Assembly: GCA_900770535.1 (NCBI GenBank)
Contig: CAAHDV010000243.1
Location: forward strand, 1 to 11,529
Reading direction: 5' to 3'
DNA from: Lachnospiraceae bacterium
Lineage (GTDB): Bacteria > Bacillota > Clostridia > Lachnospirales > Lachnospiraceae
Length of the DNA: 11,529 nucleotides
Positions 1 to 6,997 of the stretch are shown here, piece after piece. The position numbers and the translations under genes were made by a program. The notes beneath the pieces were generated by a model that was given only the letters and a program-made list of their open reading frames with translations, made no database searches and was not told where the DNA came from. Numbering within the stretch: the stretch's first letter is position 1; every line of letters starts with the position of its first letter.

Positions 1-1
1 C

Positions 2-664
2 CAGACTGCTGTTGATATCCACGTTGTACAGGGCGAGAGACAGTTCGCAAAGGACAACAAGACACTGGGAACTTTCCGTCTGGATGGCATTCTTCCGGCA
101 AGAAGAGGTGTTCCGCAGATTGAGGTTACCTTCGATATTGATGCAAACGGTATCGTAAATGTATCCGCTAAGGATCTTGGTACCGGCAAAGAGCAGCACA
201 TCACCATCACCTCTGGCTCCAACATGTCTGAGGCTGATATCGATAAGGCAGTCAAAGAGGCTGCTGAGTTCGAGGCTCAGGATAAGAAGAGAAAAGAAGC
301 AATCGACGCAAGAAATGACGCAGATGCTATGGTATTCCAGACCGAGAAGGCATTAAGCGAGGTTGGTGATAAGATTGACGCAAACGATAAGGCTGCTGTT
401 GAGGCTGACTTAAACGCACTGAAAGAAGCCATCAACCGTGCTCCGATCGACAACATGACCGATGCTCAGGTTGAGGACATCAAGGCTGGCAAGGAGAAAC
501 TGATGAACAGCGCTCAGGCATTGTTCAGCAAGGTTTACGAGGCAGCTCAGGGTGCCGCAAACGCACAGGGCGCAGCCGGTGCACAGGGTGCAGGCGCAGC
601 AGGCGGCAACGCAGGCGCAAACAACAACGACGATGTCATCGATGGTGACTTCAAGGAAGTATAA
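2..664 (+). CDS. dnaK: Molecular chaperone DnaK (Hsp70), C-terminal part only
   Basis: The frame is open from the left edge, so only the last 220 residues are present; the ATPase domain lies outside the window. The visible part starts inside the beta-sandwich substrate-binding domain, with Hsp70 landmarks such as [33 protein letters not shown] and [19 protein letters not shown]. The helical lid follows. The end is a disordered tail rich in Ala, Gly, Gln and Asn, closed by the acidic [11 protein letters not shown], the usual bacterial DnaK ending. DnaK binds exposed hydrophobic segments of client proteins in an ATP-controlled cycle driven by DnaJ and GrpE. dnaJ follows after a 27-base gap on the same strand, so the two are probably co-transcribed; the promoter and any CIRCE element would lie upstream of the window. 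Confidence 0.97.
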   Translation, partial: QTAVDIHVVQGERQFAKDNKTLGTFRLDGILPARRGVPQIEVTFDIDANGIVNVSAKDLGTGKEQHITITSGSNMSEADIDKAVKEAAEFEAQDKKRKEAIDARNDADAMVFQTEKALSEVGDKIDANDKAAVEADLNALKEAINRAPIDNMTDAQVEDIKAGKEKLMNSAQALFSKVYEAAQGAANAQGAAGAQGAGAAGGNAGANNNDDVIDGDFKEV

Positions 665-691
665 TAGACAGTAACGTAGAAGGAAAGCATC

Positions 692-1843
692 ATGGCAGAG
701 AGTAAGAGAGATTATTACGAAGTCCTTGGCGTTCCGAAGAACGCCGATGAGGCTGCTTTAAAAAAGGCATATCGTGTTCTTGCCAAGAAGTATCACCCGG
801 ACAGCAATCCGGGTGATGCTGAGGCAGAGCGCAAATTTAAAGAGGCATCCGAGGCGTACAGCGTCCTTAGTGACCCGGAGAAGAGAAGAAAGTATGACCA
901 GTTCGGCCATGCTGCATTCGAGGGCGGCGCAGGCGGCGGTGCCGGCGGATTCGGCGGCTTCGATTTCAACGGAGCTGACATGGGAGACATCTTCGGCGAT
1001 ATCTTCGGAGACATTTTCGGCGGCGGAAGAAGCCGCAGCAGCCAGTACAATGGCCCCATGCGCGGTGCCAATGTAAGAGCTGCGGTCCGCATTACCTTTG
1101 AGGAAGCCGTATTCGGCTGCGAGAAGGAAATCGAGATCAATTACAAAGAAGAGTGCGCAACCTGTCACGGCACCGGAGCAAAGCCTGGCACAGCACCGGA
1201 GACCTGTAAGAAGTGCGGCGGCAAGGGCAAGATCATCTACACCCAGCAGTCCTTCTTCGGTCAGGTACAGAATGTCCAGACCTGTCCGGATTGCGGCGGC
1301 AAGGGCAAGGTCATTAAAGAGAAATGCTCTGACTGCTATGGAAGCGGTTACATCACCAAGAAGAAGAAATTCAAGGTCACCATTCCGGCCGGCATCGACA
1401 ATGGCCAGAGTGTACGCTGTGCAGGCGGCGGTGAGCCTGGTGTGAATGGCGGCGAGAGAGGAGACCTCTTAGTCGAGGCTGTGGTATCCCAGCATCCGGT
1501 ATTCAAGCGTCAGGATGTGAACATCTTCTCCACCGTGCCGATCTCCTTCGCTACGGCAGCCCTGGGCGGTCCGATCCGCATCAAGACCGTAGACGGCGAG
1601 GTAGAGTACGAGGTCAAGGCAGGAACCCAGACCGACACCCGCGTCCGCTTAAAGGGCAAGGGAGTACCGTCCTTACGCAACCGCAACTTACGCGGTGACC
1701 ATTATGTGACTCTGGTAGTACAGGTACCGGAGCGCTTAACCGAGGCGCAGAGAGAAGCGCTTAAGAACTTCGATGCTGTGATGCACGGAGAAGTTCCGGC
1801 TGAGACAAAGCATAAGAAGAAAGGCATTTTGGGAAACAAGTAA
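692..1843 (+). CDS. dnaJ: Co-chaperone DnaJ (Hsp40, type I)
   Basis: This full-length 383-residue protein has the complete type I DnaJ architecture. The J domain covers about residues 6-71, with the HPD motif at 35-37 that stimulates DnaK ATPase. A Gly/Phe-rich linker follows (about 76-112, with three DIFG units). The zinc-binding domain lies at about 155-219, with four CxxCxGxG repeats ([32 protein letters not shown]). The rest is the two-part C-terminal substrate-binding domain, ending in a Lys-rich tail. The ATG is preceded by AAGGA at 680-684 with 7 bases of spacing. The gene follows dnaK directly and is closed by a strong terminator, so it is probably the last gene of the dnaK operon. 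DnaJ delivers unfolded clients to DnaK in the cytoplasm. Confidence 0.98.
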   Translation: MAESKRDYYEVLGVPKNADEAALKKAYRVLAKKYHPDSNPGDAEAERKFKEASEAYSVLSDPEKRRKYDQFGHAAFEGGAGGGAGGFGGFDFNGADMGDIFGDIFGDIFGGGRSRSSQYNGPMRGANVRAAVRITFEEAVFGCEKEIEINYKEECATCHGTGAKPGTAPETCKKCGGKGKIIYTQQSFFGQVQNVQTCPDCGGKGKVIKEKCSDCYGSGYITKKKKFKVTIPAGIDNGQSVRCAGGGEPGVNGGERGDLLVEAVVSQHPVFKRQDVNIFSTVPISFATAALGGPIRIKTVDGEVEYEVKAGTQTDTRVRLKGKGVPSLRNRNLRGDHYVTLVVQVPERLTEAQREALKNFDAVMHGEVPAETKHKKKGILGNK

Positions 1844-1862
1844 AGGTCTTTCAGAAACATAA

Positions 1863-1902
1863 AAAGAAAGCCCCACAGATGTTTATCTGTGGGGCTTTCT
1901 TT
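1863..1902 (+). terminator. Rho-independent terminator after dnaJ
   Basis: A perfect 18-bp inverted repeat begins 20 bases after the dnaJ stop: left arm 1863-1880, GTTT loop 1881-1884, right arm 1885-1902. The stem has a CCCC/GGGG core, an A-rich 5' side and a CTTTCTTT 3' side. The arms are symmetric, with A-rich left and T-rich right, so it could act on both strands. Confidence 0.93.
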
Positions 1903-1915
1903 GCCAAGCATGCAA

Positions 1916-1938
1916 AAAACGCGTCAATGACGCGTTTT
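1916..1938. terminator. Possible second terminator hairpin
   Basis: AAAACGCGTCA (1916-1926) is repeated inverted as TGACGCGTTTT (1928-1938), 13 bases after the first terminator. A realistic stem is AAAACGCGT/ACGCGTTTT with a 5-base loop. The T run is inside the stem and is followed by CTGCTGG rather than by more T, so it may be a back-up or bidirectional terminator rather than a strong one. Confidence 0.45.
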
Positions 1939-2540
1939 CTGCTGGTTGCAACCCTAATTTTTAAGGTCTTTTTTGAAAATGGTCTTGCCCGGGAAAAGAA
2001 AGCGCGGCGGGTGTGATAGAGTGTAATGCATCAAAGGATTTCGTAAATAGTTTGATTTGTGATTGGTTTTGCCTTGTTTTCTTTACCGGAACAGGACTCT
2101 TTTCATCCGTTCATAAGGTTAATGCAGGAGTGGACGGTTTTATTGCATGGAAATGAAAAAAAATTCGAAAAGAAAAATGCGCATGAAACGTGCATCCGCG
2201 GACGGCGGGTATAATGCGCAGGTTGTGAAACGGATAAGTTTAAACTTATAAGCATAACAAATAATACTTATAAGTAAAAACTATAAATGTTAATAAGTGA
2301 AAAAAACTACATATTCCTCGACTAAAAATTAACAAAACAAAATTCAGAAAATCCAGACAAATTCCAGTGAAATTCCGGCAGAAACCAGATTCCAAACCAT
2401 CCGGGAAATGTGTCGAATACAACATGTTTTTTTACAAAAACAAGAGGCGGTTTCCCTCTGCTAACATCGTCGGTGAATTAACAAAAATTCCGGTCAAAAA
2501 CTGTGAATCTGCCCTGCTTTTCAAGGAAAAAACGATTGTT
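1939..2540. other. Long intergenic stretch without a recognisable gene
   Basis: No convincing protein or RNA gene is seen here. The left part (about 1940-2220) has mixed composition and contains a 10-bp palindrome GGTTGCAACC (1944-1953) and a consensus TATAAT (2210-2215) that lacks a matching -35. The right part (2230-2500) is strongly A/T-rich with several palindromes and short direct repeats: AATTAACAAAA at 2327-2337 and 2476-2486, and AAATTCCGG at 2370-2378 and 2485-2493. The only open frames are short, lack a well-spaced ribosome binding site and resemble nothing known. The stretch most likely serves as the regulatory region of the rnf operon, possibly with an unrecognised small RNA. Confidence 0.5.
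2234..2276. repeat. Pair of CTTATAAG-centred palindromic elements
   Basis: ATAAGTTTAAACTTAT (2234-2249) is a perfect 16-bp palindrome. It overlaps a first ACTTATAAG copy (2244-2252). A second copy lies at 2266-2274 inside the 12-bp palindrome TACTTATAAGTA (2265-2276). The two ACTTATAAG copies start 22 bases apart, about two helical turns. This arrangement suits binding of a dimeric protein, but no regulator is identifiable and the region is A/T-rich, so chance is possible. Confidence 0.4.
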
Positions 2541-2556
2541 ATATTGTATACAATAT
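2541..2556. promoter_or_regulatory. Perfect 16-bp palindrome, candidate operator of the rnf operon
   Basis: ATATTGTATACAATAT reads identically on both strands. It ends 11 bases before the probable -35 of the rnf promoter. Its core TTGTATACAA has the GT-n-AC geometry that many GntR-family regulators recognise; that assignment is inference. The position upstream of -35 would suit an activator or a repressor. Confidence 0.5.
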
Positions 2557-2567
2557 GTAATTTTTGA

Positions 2568-2596
2568 TTGTCTGGAACCGCGAATTATGCTATACT
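2568..2596 (+). promoter_or_regulatory. Sigma-A-type promoter of the rnf operon
   Basis: TTGTCT (2568-2573), a 17-base spacer and TATACT (2591-2596), preceded by TGC, give a good extended -10 promoter. Transcription would start near 2603, leaving a leader of about 64 bases before rnfC. It is the best promoter match in the 823-bp gap and lies where a promoter for the six-gene operon is needed. Confidence 0.75.
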
Positions 2597-2666
2597 GACC
2601 ATGATGGCAAAACGAGAGATTTTGTCGATAGCAAGTTGAAAATGTATAGAAAGAGGGTAAAGGAAA

Positions 2667-4004
2667 ATGGGATTGGCTACATTTAAAGGCGGCGTTCACC
2701 CTTACGAGGGCAAAGAACTGTCCGAGAACAAGCCGGTACAGGTCCTGATGCCGAAGGGAGATCTGGTGTTCCCGATGTCACAGGGAATCGGCGCGCCGGC
2801 GAACCCGCTGGTAAAGAAGGGCGACAGAGTCCTGGCTGGTCAGATCATCGGTGAAGCAGGCGGATTCATCTCCGCAAACGTAATCTGCTCCGTATCTGGT
2901 ACGGTTAAAGCGGTAGAGCCGAGACGTGTTGCCAGCGGCGGCATGGTAAATTCCGTTGTAGTTGAAAACGATGGACAGTATGAAGCAGTAGAAGGCATGG
3001 GCGCAGACCGTGACCCGGCAACTCTGTCCAAGCAGGAGATCCGCGATATCGTAAAAGCAGCCGGTATCGTAGGTATGGGCGGCGCTGGTTTCCCGACCAA
3101 CGTAAAGCTGTCTCCGAAGAACGAGGACGCAATTGAGTACATTCTGATCAATGGTGCAGAGTGTGAGCCGTATCTGACATCTGACTATCGCTGCATGATG
3201 GAGGATCCGGAGAAGATCATTGGCGGTCTGAAAGTGGTTCTGCAGCTCTTTGACAAGGCTAAGGGCGTGATCGGCATTGAGAACAACAAGCCGGAAGCAA
3301 TCAAAAAGCTGAAAGAGTTAGTAAAAGACGAGCCGCGCATCGAGGTATGCGAGCTCTTAACCAAGTACCCGCAGGGTGGTGAGCGTTCCTTAATCTACGC
3401 AATCACCGGAAGAAAGGTAAACTCCTCCATGCTTCCTGCAGATGCAGGCTGTATCGTGGACAACATTGGTACTGTTATCGCAATTTACGACGCAGTATGC
3501 AAGACCACTCCTCTGATCGAGCGTGTCTTCACCGTAACCGGTGACGCCATCGCAGATCCGAGAAACTTCCGTATCAAGATCGGAACCAACACCCAGGAAC
3601 TGATCGAGGCAGCAGGCGGCTTCAAGACTGAGCCGGAGAAAGTCATTTCCGGTGGTCCTATGATGGGCTTTGCCATGTTCGATTTAGACGTTCCGGTTAT
3701 CAAGACCAACGGTTCCGTCCTGTGCATGACCAAGGACCAGGTGGCAGCAAATGTGGAGACTCCGTGTATCCGCTGCGGTAAGTGCGTAAGCGCATGCCCG
3801 AGCCACATTGTTCCGGTTATGATGATGAAAGCAGCATTAAAGGGCGACTGCGATACCTTTGAGAAGCTCAACGGTATGGAGTGTATGGAGTGCGGAAGCT
3901 GTACTTTCGTATGTCCGGCGAAACGTCCTCTGACCCAGGCTTTCAAGGAAATGAGAAAAACGGTTGCAGCCAACCGCAGAAAAAAAGCACAGGGGGGAAA
4001 GTAA
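2667..4004 (+). CDS. rnfC: Rnf complex subunit RnfC (RsxC)
   Basis: This 445-residue protein is the membrane-associated, NADH-side subunit of the ion-translocating ferredoxin:NAD+ oxidoreductase. An N-terminal barrel-sandwich region (about 1-100) precedes the Gly-rich GIVGMGGAGFPTNVKLSPKN segment (about 133-152), typical of the flavin/NADH-binding fold shared with the complex I 51-kDa subunit, and then INGAECEPYLTSDYR. An SLBB-like region follows. Two [4Fe-4S] motifs close the protein: C367, C370, C373, C377 (CIRCGKCVSACP) and C406, C409, C412, C416 (CMECGSCTFVCP). It lacks the very long Ala/Lys-rich C-terminal extension of enterobacterial RsxC, as is usual in Clostridia. The ATG has AGAGGG at 2652-2657, 9 bases upstream. 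It is the first gene of the operon, 3 bases from rnfD. Confidence 0.97.
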   Translation: MGLATFKGGVHPYEGKELSENKPVQVLMPKGDLVFPMSQGIGAPANPLVKKGDRVLAGQIIGEAGGFISANVICSVSGTVKAVEPRRVASGGMVNSVVVENDGQYEAVEGMGADRDPATLSKQEIRDIVKAAGIVGMGGAGFPTNVKLSPKNEDAIEYILINGAECEPYLTSDYRCMMEDPEKIIGGLKVVLQLFDKAKGVIGIENNKPEAIKKLKELVKDEPRIEVCELLTKYPQGGERSLIYAITGRKVNSSMLPADAGCIVDNIGTVIAIYDAVCKTTPLIERVFTVTGDAIADPRNFRIKIGTNTQELIEAAGGFKTEPEKVISGGPMMGFAMFDLDVPVIKTNGSVLCMTKDQVAANVETPCIRCGKCVSACPSHIVPVMMMKAALKGDCDTFEKLNGMECMECGSCTFVCPAKRPLTQAFKEMRKTVAANRRKKAQGGK

Positions 4005-4007
4005 ACC

Positions 4008-4955
4008 ATGGCTAAATTATTTAACGTATCTTCATCCCCGCATGTGCGGAGTGAGGAAACTACCCGCAGCATCATGATGGACGTGGCAATTGCCATGCTG
4101 CCGGCCACCGCTTTCGGTGTATTCCAGTTCGGCCTGCATGCCCTGCTCGTTATCATTGCTACCGTATTTGCCTGCGTAGTCAGCGAGTACGCATTTGAGA
4201 AAGTAACCAAGAGACCAATTACCATCAGTGATTTCAGCGCCGTTGTAACCGGTATGATCCTGGCTTTAAACTGCCCGTCTGAGATTCCGTTATGGATCCC
4301 GATGCTCGGCGGTGTGTTCGCCATCGTGATCGTAAAACAGATCTACGGCGGCCTTGGCCAGAGCTTCATGAACCCGGCACTGGCAGCAAGATGCTTCCTG
4401 CTCATCTCCTTCGCAGGCAAGATGTCTTCCTTCACTCTGGATGGCGTAACCACCGCTACTCCTCTGAACGTGATGAAGACTGCATGGAAGGCTGGCGAGT
4501 CCAACCTGGGCGTAGATCTTATGGCTATGTTCATCGGTAAGATTCCAGGAACCATCGGTGAGGTTTCTGTAGTAGCCCTGTTAATCGGCGCTGCTTACCT
4601 GGTATTTAAGAAAGTAATTTCCCTGCGCATTCCGTTAACCTACATCGCAACGGTCGCAGTATTCGTATTCATCTTCGGCAGACAGGATCTGAACTTCGTT
4701 CTGGCTCACATCTGCGGCGGCGGACTGATCTTCGGTGCCTTCTTCATGGCAACCGACTATGTAACCAGCCCGATCACCCCGAAGGGACAGATCGTATTCG
4801 GTATTCTGCTTGGCGTGCTGACCGGAACATTCCGTCTGTTTGGTGGTTCCGCAGAGGGTGTTTCCTACGCAATCATCATCAGCAACCTGCTGGTTCCGCT
4901 GATTGAGCGCTATACCCTTCCGGTAGCATTTGGAAAGGAGGGCAAAAAGGCATGA
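4008..4955 (+). CDS. rnfD: Rnf complex subunit RnfD (RsxD)
   Basis: This 315-residue polytopic membrane protein belongs to the NqrB/RnfD family. Many hydrophobic segments are visible, with conserved stretches such as DFSAVVTGMILALNCP, QSFMNPALAARCFLL and FFMATDYVTSPITPKGQ. In this family FMN is attached covalently to a threonine. The matching site here is the last Thr of VTTATPL, Thr151, assigned by analogy to the S/T-x-A-T motif. RnfD passes electrons through the membrane part of the complex and is involved in ion translocation. The ATG has AGGGGGG at 3991-3997, which overlaps the end of rnfC. The stop codon overlaps the rnfG start in an ATGA sequence (4952-4955), suggesting translational coupling. 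Confidence 0.97.
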   Translation: MAKLFNVSSSPHVRSEETTRSIMMDVAIAMLPATAFGVFQFGLHALLVIIATVFACVVSEYAFEKVTKRPITISDFSAVVTGMILALNCPSEIPLWIPMLGGVFAIVIVKQIYGGLGQSFMNPALAARCFLLISFAGKMSSFTLDGVTTATPLNVMKTAWKAGESNLGVDLMAMFIGKIPGTIGEVSVVALLIGAAYLVFKKVISLRIPLTYIATVAVFVFIFGRQDLNFVLAHICGGGLIFGAFFMATDYVTSPITPKGQIVFGILLGVLTGTFRLFGGSAEGVSYAIIISNLLVPLIERYTLPVAFGKEGKKA

Positions 4956-5563
4956 GTAAAGGTGGATTTATGAAGGATGCCTTCGTTCTGTTCGGCATTA
5001 CCCTGGTAGCCGGTGCATTACTGGGCGGCGTTTATGAGATGACAAAAGCTCCGATCGACGCAGCAAACCTGGCAGCGAAAGAGGCAGCTTACCGTACCGT
5101 ATTCCCGGACGCAGCAAGCTTCGACGCAGGTGACCTGGCAGACAAGATCCCGGCAGCAAACGAGGAGATCGCAGGCCTTGGTTATGGCAAGGTAAGCGTA
5201 GATGAGGCTGTTACCGCAAACGATGCTTCCGGCGCAGCAGCAGGCTATGTTGTTACCGCTACCTCCAACGACGGTTTCGGCGGCGCAATCACCGTTTCCG
5301 TAGGTATCCAGTCTGACGGCACTGTAAATGGTATCGAGTTCCTGACCCTGGCTGAGACCGCAGGTCTTGGTATGAATGCTCAGAAGCCTGAGTGGAAAGG
5401 TCAGTTCGCAGGCAAGAAGGCAGATGTGTTCTCCGTAACCAAAGACGGCGCATCTTCCGATGATCAGATCAACGCAATCAGTGGCGCGACCATCACTTCA
5501 AGAGCAGTCACGAATGCGGTGAATGCGGCAGTTTATTTTGTAGATAACTGCCTGGCACAGTAG
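4952..5563 (+). CDS. rnfG: Rnf complex subunit RnfG (RsxG), FMN-binding
   Basis: This 203-residue protein of the NqrC/RnfG family has one N-terminal membrane anchor (about 8-28) and an extracytoplasmic FMN-binding domain. The covalent flavin site SGATITS is clear at residues 177-183, with Thr180 as the expected attachment residue. LAETAGLGMNAQKPEWKGQF is also typical of the FMN-binding domain. RnfG carries electrons on the outer face of the membrane between cluster-containing subunits. The chosen ATG overlaps the rnfD stop and has AAAGGAGG at 4934-4941, 10 bases upstream. A second in-frame ATG at 4970 (Met7) has AAAGGTGG at 4958-4965, about 4 bases upstream, and would still keep the membrane anchor, so the true start is slightly uncertain. 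Confidence 0.96.
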   Translation: MSKGGFMKDAFVLFGITLVAGALLGGVYEMTKAPIDAANLAAKEAAYRTVFPDAASFDAGDLADKIPAANEEIAGLGYGKVSVDEAVTANDASGAAAGYVVTATSNDGFGGAITVSVGIQSDGTVNGIEFLTLAETAGLGMNAQKPEWKGQFAGKKADVFSVTKDGASSDDQINAISGATITSRAVTNAVNAAVYFVDNCLAQ

Positions 5564-5576
5564 GAGGTAGGAAGTC

Positions 5577-6392
5577 ATGAATAAATGTATCGAACGTTTA
5601 TACAACGGTATTATTAAAGAGAACCCGACCTTCGTCCTGATGCTTGGTATGTGTCCGACTCTGGCAGTAACCACCACCGCGATCAACGGTATCGGTATGG
5701 GACTGTCCACCACGGCGGTTCTGGTTTTCTCTAACCTTATTATTTCCGCACTGCGGAAGATTATTCCGGATCGTGTACGTATTCCGGCATACATCGTAAT
5801 CGTAGCATCCCTGGTTACCATCGTTCAGTTACTGCTTCAGGCCTATGTACCGAGCCTGTACAGCGCACTGGGTATCTATATCCCGCTGATCGTTGTTAAC
5901 TGTATCATCCTGGGCCGTGCAGAGGCATATGCAGCAAAGAACGGCCCGCTCGAGTCCGCATTCGATGGTATCGGTATGGGTCTTGGTTTCACCGTAGGCT
6001 TAACCTGTATCGCAATCGTGCGTGAGCTCATTGGCGGTGGTTCCTTCTTCGGCATGGAGATCATTCCGGAGGACTTCCATGTAACCATCATCGGCCTGGC
6101 ACCGGGCGCATTCTTCGTACTGGCATGCCTGACCGCACTGCAGAACAAGTTCAAGGCACCGAGCGCAACCAATGGTTCCGTACCGCAGTCCACTCTGGCA
6201 TGCGGCGGCAACTGCGCAGCCTGCAGCGGTTCTGCATGTTCCTCTAACCACTCTGTCCTGGAAGAGAAAAAAGCAGAAGAGCTGAAGAAAGCAGAAGAGG
6301 CCAAGAAGGCAGCAGCTGCAGCGGCTCTGGCTAAGAAGCAGGCAGCAGAGGCAGCCAAGGCAGCAGCTGAGGCTGAAAAGAAAGACGAATAG
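5577..6392 (+). CDS. rnfE: Rnf complex subunit RnfE (RsxE) with Cys-rich, charged C-terminal extension
   Basis: Residues 1-192 form the normal six-helix RnfE core, homologous to RnfA and NqrD. C26 (MLGMCPTLAVT) and C109 (VVNCIILGRAEA) are the paired cysteines that, with those of RnfA, hold an intramembrane iron-sulfur centre. The protein is 271 residues long; the family is usually about 195-230. The extra 79 residues comprise a linker, a cysteine cluster at C209, C213, C216 and C221, and a strongly helical Lys/Glu/Ala tail (228-271) with a six-residue KAEELK/KAEEAK period. The tail reads through without interruption into the stop, and rnfA follows after 13 bases, so it is not an obvious frameshift product. 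The start has AGGAGGT at 5562-5568, 8 bases upstream. The function of the extension is unknown. Confidence 0.95.
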   Translation: MNKCIERLYNGIIKENPTFVLMLGMCPTLAVTTTAINGIGMGLSTTAVLVFSNLIISALRKIIPDRVRIPAYIVIVASLVTIVQLLLQAYVPSLYSALGIYIPLIVVNCIILGRAEAYAAKNGPLESAFDGIGMGLGFTVGLTCIAIVRELIGGGSFFGMEIIPEDFHVTIIGLAPGAFFVLACLTALQNKFKAPSATNGSVPQSTLACGGNCAACSGSACSSNHSVLEEKKAEELKKAEEAKKAAAAAALAKKQAAEAAKAAAEAEKKDE

Positions 6393-6405
6393 GAGGGACA
6401 GGTAG

Positions 6406-6981
6406 ATGAAAGAATTAATTTTAATTATTGTCGGATCTGCTCTGGTTAACAACATCATCCTGAGCCAGTTCCAGGGCCTGTGTCCGTTCCTTGGTGTTTC
6501 CAAGAAGGTTGACACCTCCATTGGTATGGGTGCAGCCGTTATCTTCGTAATTACGCTGGCAAGTATTGCTACGAACCTCGTATACTCTCTGGTGCTGGTT
6601 CCGCTGCACTTAGAGTACTTACAGACGATTGCCTTCATTCTGGTAATTGCAGCACTGGTACAGTTCGTTGAGATGTTCTTAAAGAAGAGCATGCCAAGCC
6701 TGTACTCCGCGCTGGGTGTATTCCTTCCGCTGATTACGACCAACTGTGCAGTTCTGGGTTCTGCCCTGACCAACGTACAGAAGGGTTACAACTTCATTTT
6801 CAGTGTAGCAAACGGATTCGGTACTGCGGTTGGTTTCACCGTCGCAATCGTACTGCTGGCAAGCATTCGTGAGAGTATTGAAGACAATGACATCCCATAC
6901 AATTTCCAGGGTTCTCCGATCGTTCTGATTACCTCTGGTCTGATGGCGATTGCCTTCATGGGCTTCTCCGGACTGATTTAA
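6406..6981 (+). CDS. rnfA: Rnf complex subunit RnfA (RsxA)
   Basis: This 191-residue integral membrane protein of the NqrE/RnfA family has the usual family length, with six hydrophobic helices arranged as an inverted repeat. The conserved cysteines are C26 in FQGLCPFLGVS and C114 in LITTNCAVLGSAL. Together with the equivalent RnfE residues they are expected to ligate an iron-sulfur centre in the middle of the membrane, which carries electrons across the bilayer (known from structures of Rnf and Na+-NQR). Unlike its partner RnfE in this operon it has no C-terminal extension. The ATG is preceded by AGGAGGG at 6391-6397 with 8 bases of spacing; that site overlaps the rnfE stop codon, so the two genes are probably translated together in similar amounts. 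Confidence 0.97.
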   Translation: MKELILIIVGSALVNNIILSQFQGLCPFLGVSKKVDTSIGMGAAVIFVITLASIATNLVYSLVLVPLHLEYLQTIAFILVIAALVQFVEMFLKKSMPSLYSALGVFLPLITTNCAVLGSALTNVQKGYNFIFSVANGFGTAVGFTVAIVLLASIRESIEDNDIPYNFQGSPIVLITSGLMAIAFMGFSGLI

Positions 6982-6997
6982 TGGGAGGTAGTAGAAT

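Noticed and set aside
2147..2251. 34-codon frame encoding a very basic peptide (starts MEMKKNSKRKMRMKR)
   Set aside because: The nearest ribosome-binding-like sequence (AGGAG, 2126-2130) is 16 bases from the ATG, too far, and the frame simply reads an A-rich stretch. There is no further support.
2329..2484. Two TTAACAA words (2329-2335 and 2478-2484) as Rex redox-sensor sites for rnf
   Set aside because: Each is only a half-site. The bases at the correct 4-base spacing upstream (TCGACTA and TCGTCGG) do not match the other half TTGTTAA.
2367..2567. 66-codon frame starting with GTG upstream of the rnf promoter
   Set aside because: There is no ribosome binding site, its composition follows the A/T-rich DNA, and it runs over the 16-bp palindrome up to the -35 of the rnf promoter. 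It is probably non-coding.
3485..4324. 279-codon open frame on the minus strand across the rnfC-rnfD junction
   Set aside because: It lies antisense to two clearly conserved genes, has no ribosome binding site of note, and its product resembles no protein. It follows from codon bias on the coding strand. The same applies to the other long antisense frames at 6000-6773, 6679-7347, 7013-7891 and 8799-9407.
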